Part shown: piece by piece, positions 1-7,538 of the stretch
Layout of the letters: each line of letters opens with the position of its first letter
How positions within the stretch are numbered: the stretch's first letter is position 1
Source of the DNA: Limivivens sp034101475
GTDB lineage: Bacteria > Bacillota > Clostridia > Lachnospirales > Lachnospiraceae
Direction: 5' to 3'
DNA length: 64,000 bases
Assembly: GCA_034101475.1 (NCBI GenBank)
Contig: JAXEJQ010000028.1
Coordinates: forward strand, 1-64,000
Notes under the pieces: model-generated
What the model was told of the DNA's origin: nothing
The model's database searches: none
What the model saw: the letters and a program-made list of their open reading frames with translations, nothing else
Made by a program: the position numbers and the translations under genes

Positions 1-846
1 CTGACGGTGAATGCCATCGGTTCCAATGCGTTCAAGGGCATGACAAAACTGACAAAAGTAACCATTGGAAAGAATATCACCAAGATCGGGGCCGGAGCCT
101 TCAGCGGCGACAAGAAGCTGGCGAAGATCACAGTCAAGGGAACAGCCATCAAAACCATCGGAAAGAATGCCATCAAGGGAATCTCTTCCAAAGCAGTGAT
201 CGTAGTTCCAAAGAGCAGGCTGTCTGCTTACAAGAAGCTGCTGACCAGCACCACGGGCTTTGGTTCTTCCATGAAGGTGCAGGATCCCTCCGGGACCAGG
301 ATCTGGACGGTTACATTTAAGAACGGCAGCAAGACGGCCAAGACCCAGTATGTGACCAATGGAAAGGCAGCCACAGCGCCTAAGCTGACCAAAAAAGGTT
401 ATGTGCTGAGCTGGAGCACGACCTTCAGGAAGGTGACGAAGAACCTGACGGTAAAAGCAGTCTGGACGCCGGAGGTTCCCAGGAAGGGCTATACGGCCAC
501 TGTGGACGGCCTGAAGTATAAGGTTACGAAATCGGATAAGAAGAATGGAACCGTCCAGGTGACAGGCGTTTCCAGCAAGAGTCTGGCGAAATATACCGTT
601 CCGGAAAGTGTGAAGATTGGCAAGACCACGTTCCGTGTGACCAGCATCGGAGCCAGCGCATTCAAAAACTGCAGTAAGGCCAAGAGCTTTGTGCTGCCCA
701 AAACCATCACTTCTATTGGAAAGAATGCATTCTCCGGAACACTGAAAAACACGGTAGTGACGGTGCCGAAGGCTCAGTATTCCAAGCTGTCCAGGCTTTT
801 GAAGACGGCTGGTTTAAATGCAAAGGCGACAATCAGGAAAAAGTAA
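1..846 (+). CDS. BspA-like leucine-rich-repeat surface protein, C-terminal part
   Basis: The reading frame is open from base 1, so the gene begins before the window and only its last 281 codons are present. The protein shows LRR_5/BspA-type repeats, with recurring blocks such as IGSNAFKGMTKLTKVTIG and ITSIGKNAF, at both ends of the fragment. Between them lies a Listeria-Bacteroides type repeat of the Flg_new kind around residues 95-160 (VTFKNGSK, then LTVKAVW). It is rich in Lys, Thr and Ser, as expected of a secreted protein. This family is exported and often implicated in adhesion, but the role here is inference. The C-terminus is clearly paralogous to the end of the protein at 34378-37656, with the same order of repeat, Flg_new-like unit and repeat. 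No anchor motif follows the last repeat. Confidence 0.85.
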   Translation: MTVNAIGSNAFKGMTKLTKVTIGKNITKIGAGAFSGDKKLAKITVKGTAIKTIGKNAIKGISSKAVIVVPKSRLSAYKKLLTSTTGFGSSMKVQDPSGTRIWTVTFKNGSKTAKTQYVTNGKAATAPKLTKKGYVLSWSTTFRKVTKNLTVKAVWTPEVPRKGYTATVDGLKYKVTKSDKKNGTVQVTGVSSKSLAKYTVPESVKIGKTTFRVTSIGASAFKNCSKAKSFVLPKTITSIGKNAFSGTLKNTVVTVPKAQYSKLSRLLKTAGLNAKATIRKK

Positions 847-851
847 AACAC

Positions 852-916
852 AAAAGCAAAAAAGAAAAGCAAAAAAGAAAAGCAAAAAAGAAAAGCAAAA
901 AAGAAAAGCAAAAAAG
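852..916. repeat. A-rich 13-bp tandem repeat after the LRR gene
   Basis: Four exact copies of the 13-mer AAAAAAGAAAAGC run from 858 to 909, with a partial copy on each side. The array begins six bases after the stop codon of the LRR gene. It has no hairpin, so it is not an intrinsic terminator. Copy number is likely to vary by replication slippage. Confidence 0.85.
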
Positions 917-965
917 GAACAGTCTGAATGGGCTGGAAATGCAGCAGCTTCCTGAGTTTCCTTTA

Positions 966-994
966 TTGACTTAAGGGAAAAAGTGTGATAAGTT
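966..994 (+). promoter_or_regulatory. Possible promoter of the peptidoglycan-binding protein gene
   Basis: TTGACT at 966-971 is followed 17 bases later by TAAGTT at 989-994. The -35 is good and the -10 is weak. It would give a leader of about 130 bases before the ATG at 1128. Confidence 0.3.
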
Positions 995-1127
995 CCCAAA
1001 AAGCAGGATGATTTTGCTGATGAGATGGGGGCGACGAAGAAAAAAGGAGAAAACAGAAAGCCTGATATTAAGGAAAAAAGAAACAGAGTTAATCGAGAAG
1101 AAAGTGTCGAGAAGAAAAGGAGAAAAA

Positions 1128-3329
1128 ATGAACAGGAAAAAATTTAGCGCATGCCTTTTGGCAGGATTACTTGCAGTGACAGGTACCACTGCATATGCAC
1201 AGGTTTACAATGATGCGGAAACAGTAAAAAAGGTGCAGGAAAAGCTGAATGAAGCAGGCTTTGAATGCGGAACAGCAGATGGAATTGCAGGAAGCAAAAC
1301 CACATCGGCTCTGCAGGCTTATCAGACGGCAAATCAGCTGGAACCCAGCGGAGAGATTGATGATGCGCTGCTGGAAAGTATGGGTCTGGCTGAAAACAGC
1401 GCAGAGATAGAAACGGCAGAGACAGAAACGGCAGAGACAGAAGCATCCGAAGCGGTGGAGACAGAAACGGCAGAAACAGAAGCGGCAGAAGCTGTCGAAG
1501 AGCAGGTGTCCGAAGAAGGGGACGGAGAGAACTGGGAAGATGCGATCCCCGGAGGTCCCATTGAGACGGTGAATCTGGATGGAACACTGATTTATAATGA
1601 TCATTCCGTGGCCGTAGCCGCAGCGCTTTCCGAGGACGGACAGGGCGTGGAGCTCCGGGTGCAGAATGATTCGGACTACAATGTTTTTGTTTCCATTGCC
1701 AATCTGGCCGTCAATGATGTGACACTGAATCTGGATGAGGGCTACGAATTTCTCTGGGATCTGGATTTTGCGATGCAGTTCGCGGAAAGCCGGGAAGAAT
1801 TTGATGAGTATTTTAATGGAATTTATGTGCAGGCAGGCACCACCGACAGCAGGAATATTCCGTTGTCTTTCTCGGATCTGATGGACATTCAGGATTATTT
1901 CGGCTATGCGGATATCCAGAAGCTGCAGGTATCCGCAGGCGTGTCAGCTGTTTCCAAGGATATTCCTTTTGACGGAACCTATCAGCTGCAGGATGAAAAT
2001 TATCAATATCCGGATCTTGTCTTTGCCCTTCCAGGTGAATTTGTGGAGGTAGAAATTCCGGATTCGAAATGGGAAGATACCTGGAATCATCCGGAGGGTT
2101 CAATCTTTTATGATAACGGAGAAATCTGTCTGATTGATGTGGAGAATTACCGGGTTCATGCCGGAGAAGCAGACGAGAACGGATCCGTGTATATTGACCT
2201 GGTATTGGAGAATCGCAGTGATCAGATTGTGCAGGTGATCGAGAATTATGACAGCATCACGCTTTTTAACGGAGAAGAGGCGGATTATGGTTATATCAAT
2301 CTGGAAGCGCTGCCGGGGACCAGAGCGATTGGGTTCATTATGGTTGAATCGGCAGAATTGAAGGAAGAAACAGATTTCCAGGAGATCTTTTTACCGACAC
2401 AGATCCGGAAGCTGGAGGAAAACGGGCAGTATACCCGTGTGGATTATGCGGATTATGTTTACACCCAGGAAGGCGATGCGGAAGCAGTGGCGGAAGCAGC
2501 TGCTGAAAAGAAGGATCAGGCGGATCTGGAAAGAACCGGATACAGCATTGAAGAGCAGACCATCTATGAGGCGGACGGCTTTGTAATCAAGGCGACCGGA
2601 GTTACCAGGGATGAATTTACGATGCGTCATCTGGTTAATCTGGAGATCACAAACAGTACGGAAACCGATGCGAAAATTTACCTTGGGGATCTTCAGGACG
2701 GATGGTTCGGAAGTGATTATATTTATGTGAACGGTTATCAGGCTGTCGGCGGCTGTGTGATTGATGTTCCGGCAGGACAGACTGTGGAAGATACCTTCTA
2801 TTTTGACAACGGTTTTCTGGAGAACATCGGAATTGAGAATGTGGGAGAAATTGAACTGCAGTTTTATATTACGGCGGATTCCTATGAACCGATTGCGGAA
2901 CTGAAGCCGTCTGTCATCCATACCTCCGAATATGACAGCATGGATACGGAGATGGATGAAAAGATGCAGGAGATTTACAGCGGAAACGGCTTTACCGTCT
3001 ATGCAAAATATGTGGAGGGAGAGATTGGCCTGGCCAATCAGATTATCTATGCCATCCGCAATGATTCCGCAGAAGGACAGGGACTGCACCTGGATGAAGT
3101 AAAGATTAACGGAATGCTGGACGAAGACAATTATGCGTACTATGGCTGGGATTATGTACTGCCAGGGAAAACCTATGTCAGCAATTGTGTAACAGCCAGC
3201 TTTGTGGAAGCAAATGAGATTTCTCAGATTGAATCCCTGAGCCTGAACATTTCGGTGGGAGCGACGTCCGAGTATGGAACGCCGATCTTCAGCACCGGAG
3301 AAATTGCTGTTCCCTGCAGCGTGCAGTAA
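1128..3329 (+). CDS. Secreted protein with N-terminal peptidoglycan-binding domain and repeated beta-sandwich-like domains
   Basis: The start is placed at 1128 because a clear signal peptide follows it (MNRKKFSACLLAGLLAVTG, cleavage near AYA-Q) and GGAG lies just upstream; the frame is open further upstream, but that stretch is Lys/Arg-rich and not protein-like. The 733-residue product has a PG_binding_1-type domain at about residues 28-90 (VKKVQEKLNEAGF, GIAGSKTTSALQAYQ), then an acidic Glu-Thr-Ala linker encoded by imperfect tandem repeats at about 1401-1500. The rest holds about four diverged units, each with a pattern of 'GF-hydrophobic, N-x-S/T, NG, PG-x-T' that suggests extracellular beta-sandwich domains. 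No catalytic domain was recognised. It is probably bound to the cell wall; its function is unknown. It has its own downstream terminator and looks monocistronic. Confidence 0.8.
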   Translation: MNRKKFSACLLAGLLAVTGTTAYAQVYNDAETVKKVQEKLNEAGFECGTADGIAGSKTTSALQAYQTANQLEPSGEIDDALLESMGLAENSAEIETAETETAETEASEAVETETAETEAAEAVEEQVSEEGDGENWEDAIPGGPIETVNLDGTLIYNDHSVAVAAALSEDGQGVELRVQNDSDYNVFVSIANLAVNDVTLNLDEGYEFLWDLDFAMQFAESREEFDEYFNGIYVQAGTTDSRNIPLSFSDLMDIQDYFGYADIQKLQVSAGVSAVSKDIPFDGTYQLQDENYQYPDLVFALPGEFVEVEIPDSKWEDTWNHPEGSIFYDNGEICLIDVENYRVHAGEADENGSVYIDLVLENRSDQIVQVIENYDSITLFNGEEADYGYINLEALPGTRAIGFIMVESAELKEETDFQEIFLPTQIRKLEENGQYTRVDYADYVYTQEGDAEAVAEAAAEKKDQADLERTGYSIEEQTIYEADGFVIKATGVTRDEFTMRHLVNLEITNSTETDAKIYLGDLQDGWFGSDYIYVNGYQAVGGCVIDVPAGQTVEDTFYFDNGFLENIGIENVGEIELQFYITADSYEPIAELKPSVIHTSEYDSMDTEMDEKMQEIYSGNGFTVYAKYVEGEIGLANQIIYAIRNDSAEGQGLHLDEVKINGMLDEDNYAYYGWDYVLPGKTYVSNCVTASFVEANEISQIESLSLNISVGATSEYGTPIFSTGEIAVPCSVQ

Positions 3330-3336
3330 AAAAACG

Positions 3337-3395
3337 ACTCCTTTTTGATAAGAACTCCCGGGAGGATGCTTCTTATCGAAAAGGAGTATTTTTTT
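3337..3395. terminator. Bidirectional intrinsic terminator between convergent genes
   Basis: The arms ACTCCTTTTTGATAAGAA and TTCTTATCGAAAAGGAGT pair over about 18 bases around a 15-base loop. A T run follows on the plus strand (about 3388-3395), and an A run precedes on the same strand (3328-3334), which gives a T run for minus-strand transcripts. It serves both the gene ending at 3329 and the LysR gene ending at 3412. Confidence 0.9.
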
Positions 3396-3411
3396 GCCTG
3401 CGGAGAAGGAA

Positions 3412-4260
3412 TCAGGAAAAGAAAGCTTCGGTTTTTTCCTGTACATGGGCATGCTTCAGCCAGACCAGATTGAATTCCCGGACAATGGTTTCGTTTCGGA
3501 TGCTGAATTTGTCCAGTTCCGGATCACTGTCGGCCAGGACATTATAAACAAAGGAAACCCCCAGGCCGGTTTTCACCAGTTCCAGGATCATTTTGAAGCT
3601 GGAGATGCAGATCTGACGGCGGAACTGATTCAGAGATTCATTATAGCCATGAAGCTCCTGCTCTAATATCGCGCGGGTGCCGGAGCCCTCCTCCCGGTGG
3701 ATAATGGTTTCTTCCAGAAGCTCGGAGATGGAGATTTCTCTTCCGGAGAAGGGATGTCCTTTGCGGCAGATGCCGACGAAGGGTTCTCTGCGGAGACAGC
3801 GGCTGTCAAAATGATCTTTGTTGAAAAAGCCCTCCACGATTGCGAAATCCAGTTGATTTTCATCCAGAAGCTTCAGCAGATGCTCGGTATTATCTACGAT
3901 CAGGGTAAGCGCATTTTCTTTCCTGCTGAGGTATCGGATGATCTGGTCGCGGATGACATAATCGCCGATGGTTTTGGTGGCACCGATCTTCAGATCCATG
4001 GCAATACTGCCCTGGAGTGCCTGACGGACGGTCTGATCGTTATAGCGCATGGCACGGGCGTACTGCTCCAGTACGGCGGCAGCCTCCGTTTTGAACAGAC
4101 GCCGGTTTTCATAGAGGAACAGACGACACTGGTACTCTCGCTCCAGAAACTGGATGTGCTGGGTCACGGCAGGCTGGGTAATGTGCAGCTGTGCGGCTGT
4201 TTCCCGATAATTCATGGTATCGCAAAGGGTCAGAAAGGTATTCATCCGATAGTCAAGCAT
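3412..4260 (-). CDS. LysR-family transcriptional regulator
   Basis: The 282-residue protein has the typical LysR layout: a winged HTH at residues 1-60 (RETAAQLHITQPAVTQHIQ) and a periplasmic-binding-like effector domain after about residue 90 (IGATKTIGDYVI). The ATG at 4260 has a good ribosome-binding site (GGAGGAAG on the minus strand). It is transcribed away from the sulfur-redox fusion gene at 4453, the usual arrangement for a LysR regulator and its target. The 192-base gap between them contains two palindromes. The effector is unknown; by analogy with CysL or CysB it could be a sulfur metabolite, but this is inference from the neighbour only. Confidence 0.9.
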   Translation of the reverse strand: MLDYRMNTFLTLCDTMNYRETAAQLHITQPAVTQHIQFLEREYQCRLFLYENRRLFKTEAAAVLEQYARAMRYNDQTVRQALQGSIAMDLKIGATKTIGDYVIRDQIIRYLSRKENALTLIVDNTEHLLKLLDENQLDFAIVEGFFNKDHFDSRCLRREPFVGICRKGHPFSGREISISELLEETIIHREEGSGTRAILEQELHGYNESLNQFRRQICISSFKMILELVKTGLGVSFVYNVLADSDPELDKFSIRNETIVREFNLVWLKHAHVQEKTEAFFS

Positions 4261-4293
4261 GGGCTTCCTCCAGGGATTTTATGATAAGAAAAA

Positions 4294-4348
4294 ATTATTA
4301 TGTAATAATAAATGATAAATTGATTTTATCAGAAACAGGTGATAAGAT
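4294..4348. promoter_or_regulatory. Divergent promoter region with two palindromes, probable LysR operator
   Basis: ATTATTA-TG-TAATAAT at 4294-4309 is a perfect palindrome with a 2-base centre. TGATAA-N7-TTATCA at 4313-4331 is a second one and fits the T-N11-A style of LysR boxes. TGATAA also occurs at 4282-4287 and, within GTGATAAG, near 4340. A plausible promoter for the fusion gene, TTGATT (4320-4325), 17 bases, TAAGAT (4343-4348), overlaps the second palindrome. Binding is inferred from position and symmetry. Confidence 0.5.
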
Positions 4349-4452
4349 CAAGAAGGAAGAAACAAAAAACGGAACTCCGGAACAGGAGAATCAAAACGCA
4401 GAAAACCGGAACCATAAAACAAAGTATCAGGAACACAAAGGAGAAGAGAAAG

Positions 4453-7026
4453 ATGAAGGTTATGGTCATTGGCGGTGTCGCCGCCGGTACAAAAGCAGCA
4501 GCAAAATTTAAAAGGCAGAACCGTTCTGCCCAGGTAACTGTTTTCACGAAAGCAGAGGAGATTTCCTACGCAGGCTGCGGACTGCCCTATTATGTGGGCG
4601 GAAGCATTGAATCTGATGAGGATCTGATTGTCAATACGCCTGCGAAGTTTTCTGCTCTTACCGGTGTGAGCGTGCGGACGGGTATGGAAGCCATTGCTGT
4701 GAACGCGGAAACGAAGACGGTTACGTTTCGGGAGACAAAGAGCGGAAAGGAAATCCAGGAGTGTTATGACAGCCTGATTCTTGCCACCGGCGCAGAGCCT
4801 TTTATTCCCAATGTGGCCGGCACGGATCTGGAGGGAGTATTTCCCATGCGAACCCCGGATGATGCCAGGGGACTGCGCAGCTATGTGGAGCAGAATCACT
4901 GCCGAAGCGCGGTGGTAGTGGGCGGCGGCTTCATTGGCCTGGAGATTGCGGAAAATCTCATGGCCCGCGGACTGAAGGTAACCGTGGCGGATATGGCTGA
5001 TCAGATCATGCCGAATCTGTTTGATGTGGAAATGGCGGATTACATCCGCCGCAGACTGCAGGAGATGGGAATGCGGATTCTGACCGGAGCCGCGCTGGAA
5101 GAGATTCTGGGCAGCGGCCGTACATCCGGTATCCGTACCAGTGTGGGTACGGTGCAGGGAGATCTGGTGGTTCTGGCCATTGGGGTACGTCCGGCCACCC
5201 GGTTCCTGATGGATTCCGGGCTGGAGATGAATAAGGGTACGATTGTGGTGGATGATCATCAGAGAACCAGTCTTCCGGATATCTATGCGGTGGGCGACTG
5301 TGCGCAGGTACAGAATCGGATTACGGGAAAGGCACAGTGGTCGGCCATGGGTTCCACGGCAAACATTACCGGGCGGTGCCTTGCCAAGAACCTGTCCGGT
5401 GAAAATGCTCCTTACGGCGGCTGCCTTGGAACGGGTGTTGTCCGTCTGGCGGAGGATCTGAATGCGGGCCGTACGGGCCTGACGGAAGTTCAGGCGAAGG
5501 AAGCAGGTTTCGATCCGGTCAGCATTACCTGTGTGACAGATGACAAAGCTCATTACTATCCGGGGGCCTCCAGCTTTGTGACGAAACTGATTGCGGACCG
5601 TGAAAGCCACCGGCTGCTGGGCATTCAGGTGGTTGGCGCCGGGGCTGTGGATAAGATGGTGGACATTGCTGTAACAGGCATTTCCATGCAGGCAGCGGCG
5701 GAAGATTTTGATACGATGGATTTTGCGTATGCGCCTCCGTTTTCCACGGCTATCCATCCCTTTGTTCAGGCCTGCTACATTCTGGAAAATAAACTCTCCG
5801 GCAGCTTTGAGACCTTCACGCCGGCCGAGTATGCTGCTGGAGCAGCCAAAGGATATAAGGTGATCGATGTTCAGCCGGAAGCGAAGATTCCGGGAGCTGT
5901 CTGGGTGAATCTGGCTGCAGTGAACGGACCTGTGGAGGGGCTTGGTCTGGATGACCGGCTTCTGCTGGTCTGCGCGAAAGGAAAACGCGGTTATTTCCTT
6001 CAGAATCGGCTGAAAGCCTTCGGTTATACCAATACCCGTGTCCTGGAAGGCGGAGCTTTTGTCAATAAGGTAAAGGTTGTCTTTGAGGGCGGAAAGCTGC
6101 CGCCTGCGGAGATCAGGCGCGTCAAGGGACTGGGATGCCTCCAGGATAAGCGTTATCCGGATGTTTTCAATATCCGTGTTATTACACGGAACGGCAAGAT
6201 TACCACGGAAGAGCACCGGTCCATTGCGGAAGCTGCAGAAAAATTCGGCACCGGCGAGGTTACGATGACCACCCGTCTGACGCTGGAAATTCAGGGCGTT
6301 CATTACGATGATATTCCGGCTGCCATTGCGTTTCTGAAGGACCGCGGACTTGAAACCGGCGGTACCGGAAGCCTGGTACGCCCGGTGGTTTCCTGTAAGG
6401 GAACAACCTGCCAGTATGGACTTTTGGATTCCTATGGTCTGTCTGAAAAGCTTCACGAACGGTTCTATCTGGGTTATCACGGCGTGACACTGCCTCACAA
6501 ATTTAAAATCGCGGTAGGCGGCTGTCCCAACAACTGCGTGAAGCCGGATCTGAATGATCTGGGCATCATTGGTCAGAGAGTTCCCATGGTGGATTATACC
6601 AAATGCCGGGGCTGCAAAAAGTGTCAGGTTGAGGCCAACTGTCCGGTTCATGTGGCGAATGTGGTGGACGGAAAAATTCAGATTGATCCGGAAGCCTGCA
6701 ATAACTGCGGCCGCTGCCGCGGAAAATGTCCCTTCGGCGCACTGGAGGAATATCAGGAGGGCTATAAGATCTATATTGGAGGACGCTGGGGAAAGAAGAC
6801 TGCCAACGGAAGACCTCTGAACCGGATTTTCACCTCTGAAGAGGAAGTGCTGGATATGGTGGAAAAGGCAATCCTGCTCTTCCGGGATGAGGGAGTGTCC
6901 GGTGAGCGTTTTGCGGATACCATCCAGAGACTCGGCTTTGACTATGTGGAGGACAAGCTGCTGAACATGCAGATGGATAAATCTGCTGTCTTAAATAAGA
7001 ATGTCACAGGCGGAGCCACCTGCTAG
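4453..7026 (+). CDS. CoA-disulfide reductase / rhodanese / sulfite reductase / ferredoxin fusion protein
   Basis: The start at 4453 is chosen because MKVMVIGGVAAGTKAAAKF opens the FAD Rossmann fold and GGAGAAGAG lies upstream; the frame is open further upstream. The 857 residues contain, in order: a FAD/NAD(P) disulfide oxidoreductase of the CoA-disulfide reductase/NADH oxidase type with its single redox Cys42 (SYAGCGLPYY); its dimerisation domain (about 330-440); a rhodanese-like domain (about 450-540) with Cys507 in the loop CAKGKRG; a nitrite/sulfite reductase half-domain and siroheme/[4Fe-4S] domain with Cys648, Cys653, Cys691 and Cys695; and two 4Fe-4S ferredoxin clusters (about 718-765, CRGCKKCQ and CNNCGRCRGKCP). 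The first cysteine pair is spaced C-X4-C, not the usual C-X5-C. Each part handles sulfane sulfur, sulfite or electrons, so I infer one cytoplasmic enzyme for polysulfide, persulfide or sulfite reduction. The true substrate is not shown by sequence. No siroheme genes are nearby. Confidence 0.85.
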   Translation: MKVMVIGGVAAGTKAAAKFKRQNRSAQVTVFTKAEEISYAGCGLPYYVGGSIESDEDLIVNTPAKFSALTGVSVRTGMEAIAVNAETKTVTFRETKSGKEIQECYDSLILATGAEPFIPNVAGTDLEGVFPMRTPDDARGLRSYVEQNHCRSAVVVGGGFIGLEIAENLMARGLKVTVADMADQIMPNLFDVEMADYIRRRLQEMGMRILTGAALEEILGSGRTSGIRTSVGTVQGDLVVLAIGVRPATRFLMDSGLEMNKGTIVVDDHQRTSLPDIYAVGDCAQVQNRITGKAQWSAMGSTANITGRCLAKNLSGENAPYGGCLGTGVVRLAEDLNAGRTGLTEVQAKEAGFDPVSITCVTDDKAHYYPGASSFVTKLIADRESHRLLGIQVVGAGAVDKMVDIAVTGISMQAAAEDFDTMDFAYAPPFSTAIHPFVQACYILENKLSGSFETFTPAEYAAGAAKGYKVIDVQPEAKIPGAVWVNLAAVNGPVEGLGLDDRLLLVCAKGKRGYFLQNRLKAFGYTNTRVLEGGAFVNKVKVVFEGGKLPPAEIRRVKGLGCLQDKRYPDVFNIRVITRNGKITTEEHRSIAEAAEKFGTGEVTMTTRLTLEIQGVHYDDIPAAIAFLKDRGLETGGTGSLVRPVVSCKGTTCQYGLLDSYGLSEKLHERFYLGYHGVTLPHKFKIAVGGCPNNCVKPDLNDLGIIGQRVPMVDYTKCRGCKKCQVEANCPVHVANVVDGKIQIDPEACNNCGRCRGKCPFGALEEYQEGYKIYIGGRWGKKTANGRPLNRIFTSEEEVLDMVEKAILLFRDEGVSGERFADTIQRLGFDYVEDKLLNMQMDKSAVLNKNVTGGATC

Positions 7027-7105
7027 TATAACCCACACAAAATAACCTTTTGGTTCACTGGTCTGTTTTCCCGGTAGCACAGGTGTAAAATCGGAGAAAA
7101 AACAG

Positions 7106-7134
7106 TTGCTTTTTCCTGATATCCGTGCTATAAT
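7106..7134 (+). promoter_or_regulatory. Promoter of rpmE
   Basis: TTGCTT at 7106-7111 and TATAAT at 7129-7134 are separated by 17 bases, and TGC just before the -10 makes it an extended -10 promoter. Transcription would start near 7141, leaving a leader of only about 36 bases, too short for a structured ribosomal-protein leader. Confidence 0.8.
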
Positions 7135-7176
7135 TCAATAGCTGTTTTAGAAGCGAAGGAAGAAGAGGTGAAAATC

Positions 7177-7386
7177 ATGAAAGAAGGAATCCATCCGGCG
7201 TATCATCAGGCAACGGTTACCTGCAACTGCGGAAATACATTCGTAACCGGTTCTACAAAGAAAGATATCCATGTAGAAATTTGTTCCAAATGCCATTCAT
7301 TCTACACTGGACAGCAGAAGGCTGCTCAGGCTCGTGGACGTATTGATAAATTCAACAAGAAATATGGTCTTGGTGGAAACAAATAA
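7177..7386 (+). CDS. rpmE: 50S ribosomal protein L31, zinc-binding type
   Basis: The 69-residue protein begins MKEGIHPAYHQATVTCNCGN, the standard L31 start, and has the zinc-binding cysteines Cys16 and Cys18 with the later C-S-K-C pair. An in-frame GTG nine bases upstream is rejected because it overlaps the ribosome-binding site GAAGAGG and L31 proteins normally start at this Met. It is a large-subunit protein involved in bridging to the 30S subunit. Keeping all four cysteines marks the C+ type, which in other Firmicutes is replaced by a C- paralogue under zinc starvation. It has its own promoter and terminator. Confidence 0.97.
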   Translation: MKEGIHPAYHQATVTCNCGNTFVTGSTKKDIHVEICSKCHSFYTGQQKAAQARGRIDKFNKKYGLGGNK

Positions 7387-7397
7387 GTCTGTGATTG

Positions 7398-7432
7398 ACA
7401 GGTTGAGGTTGAAAGACCTCAACCTGTTTTGC
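7398..7432 (+). terminator. Intrinsic terminator after rpmE
   Basis: A perfect 12-bp stem (ACAGGTTGAGGT with ACCTCAACCTGT) closes a 6-base loop and is followed by a short T run at 7427-7430. Confidence 0.85.
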
Positions 7433-7437
7433 TATAC

Positions 7438-7466
7438 TTGCAAGAGGCGTTTTCTTCTGGTATACT
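7438..7466 (+). promoter_or_regulatory. Promoter of the DUF1385-prmC-prfA operon
   Basis: TTGCAA at 7438-7443, a 17-base spacer and TATACT at 7461-7466 form a good vegetative promoter directly behind the rpmE terminator. The leader to the ATG at 7539 is about 65 bases. Confidence 0.7.
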
Positions 7467-7538
7467 AAAGAAAATTCTGTTTGCTTTGCAGCAGACGCGA
7501 TACAGTTCGATACCGTTATTGAAAGAGGAGATGAAAAA

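Noticed and set aside
1008..1127. Upstream in-frame start of the peptidoglycan-binding protein
   Set aside because: The 40 extra residues are almost all Lys, Arg and Glu and would bury the signal peptide; ATG 1128 has its own ribosome-binding site.
4348..6651. Open frame of 767 codons antisense to the sulfur redox fusion gene
   Set aside because: It is a shadow of a GC-rich gene read in a codon-aligned opposite frame; the product is His/Arg/Leu-rich, matches no family and has no ribosome-binding site, while the plus strand encodes clear conserved domains.
7027..7176. Structured ribosomal-protein leader or zinc riboswitch upstream of rpmE
   Set aside because: The consensus promoter at 7106-7134 leaves a leader of only about 36 bases.
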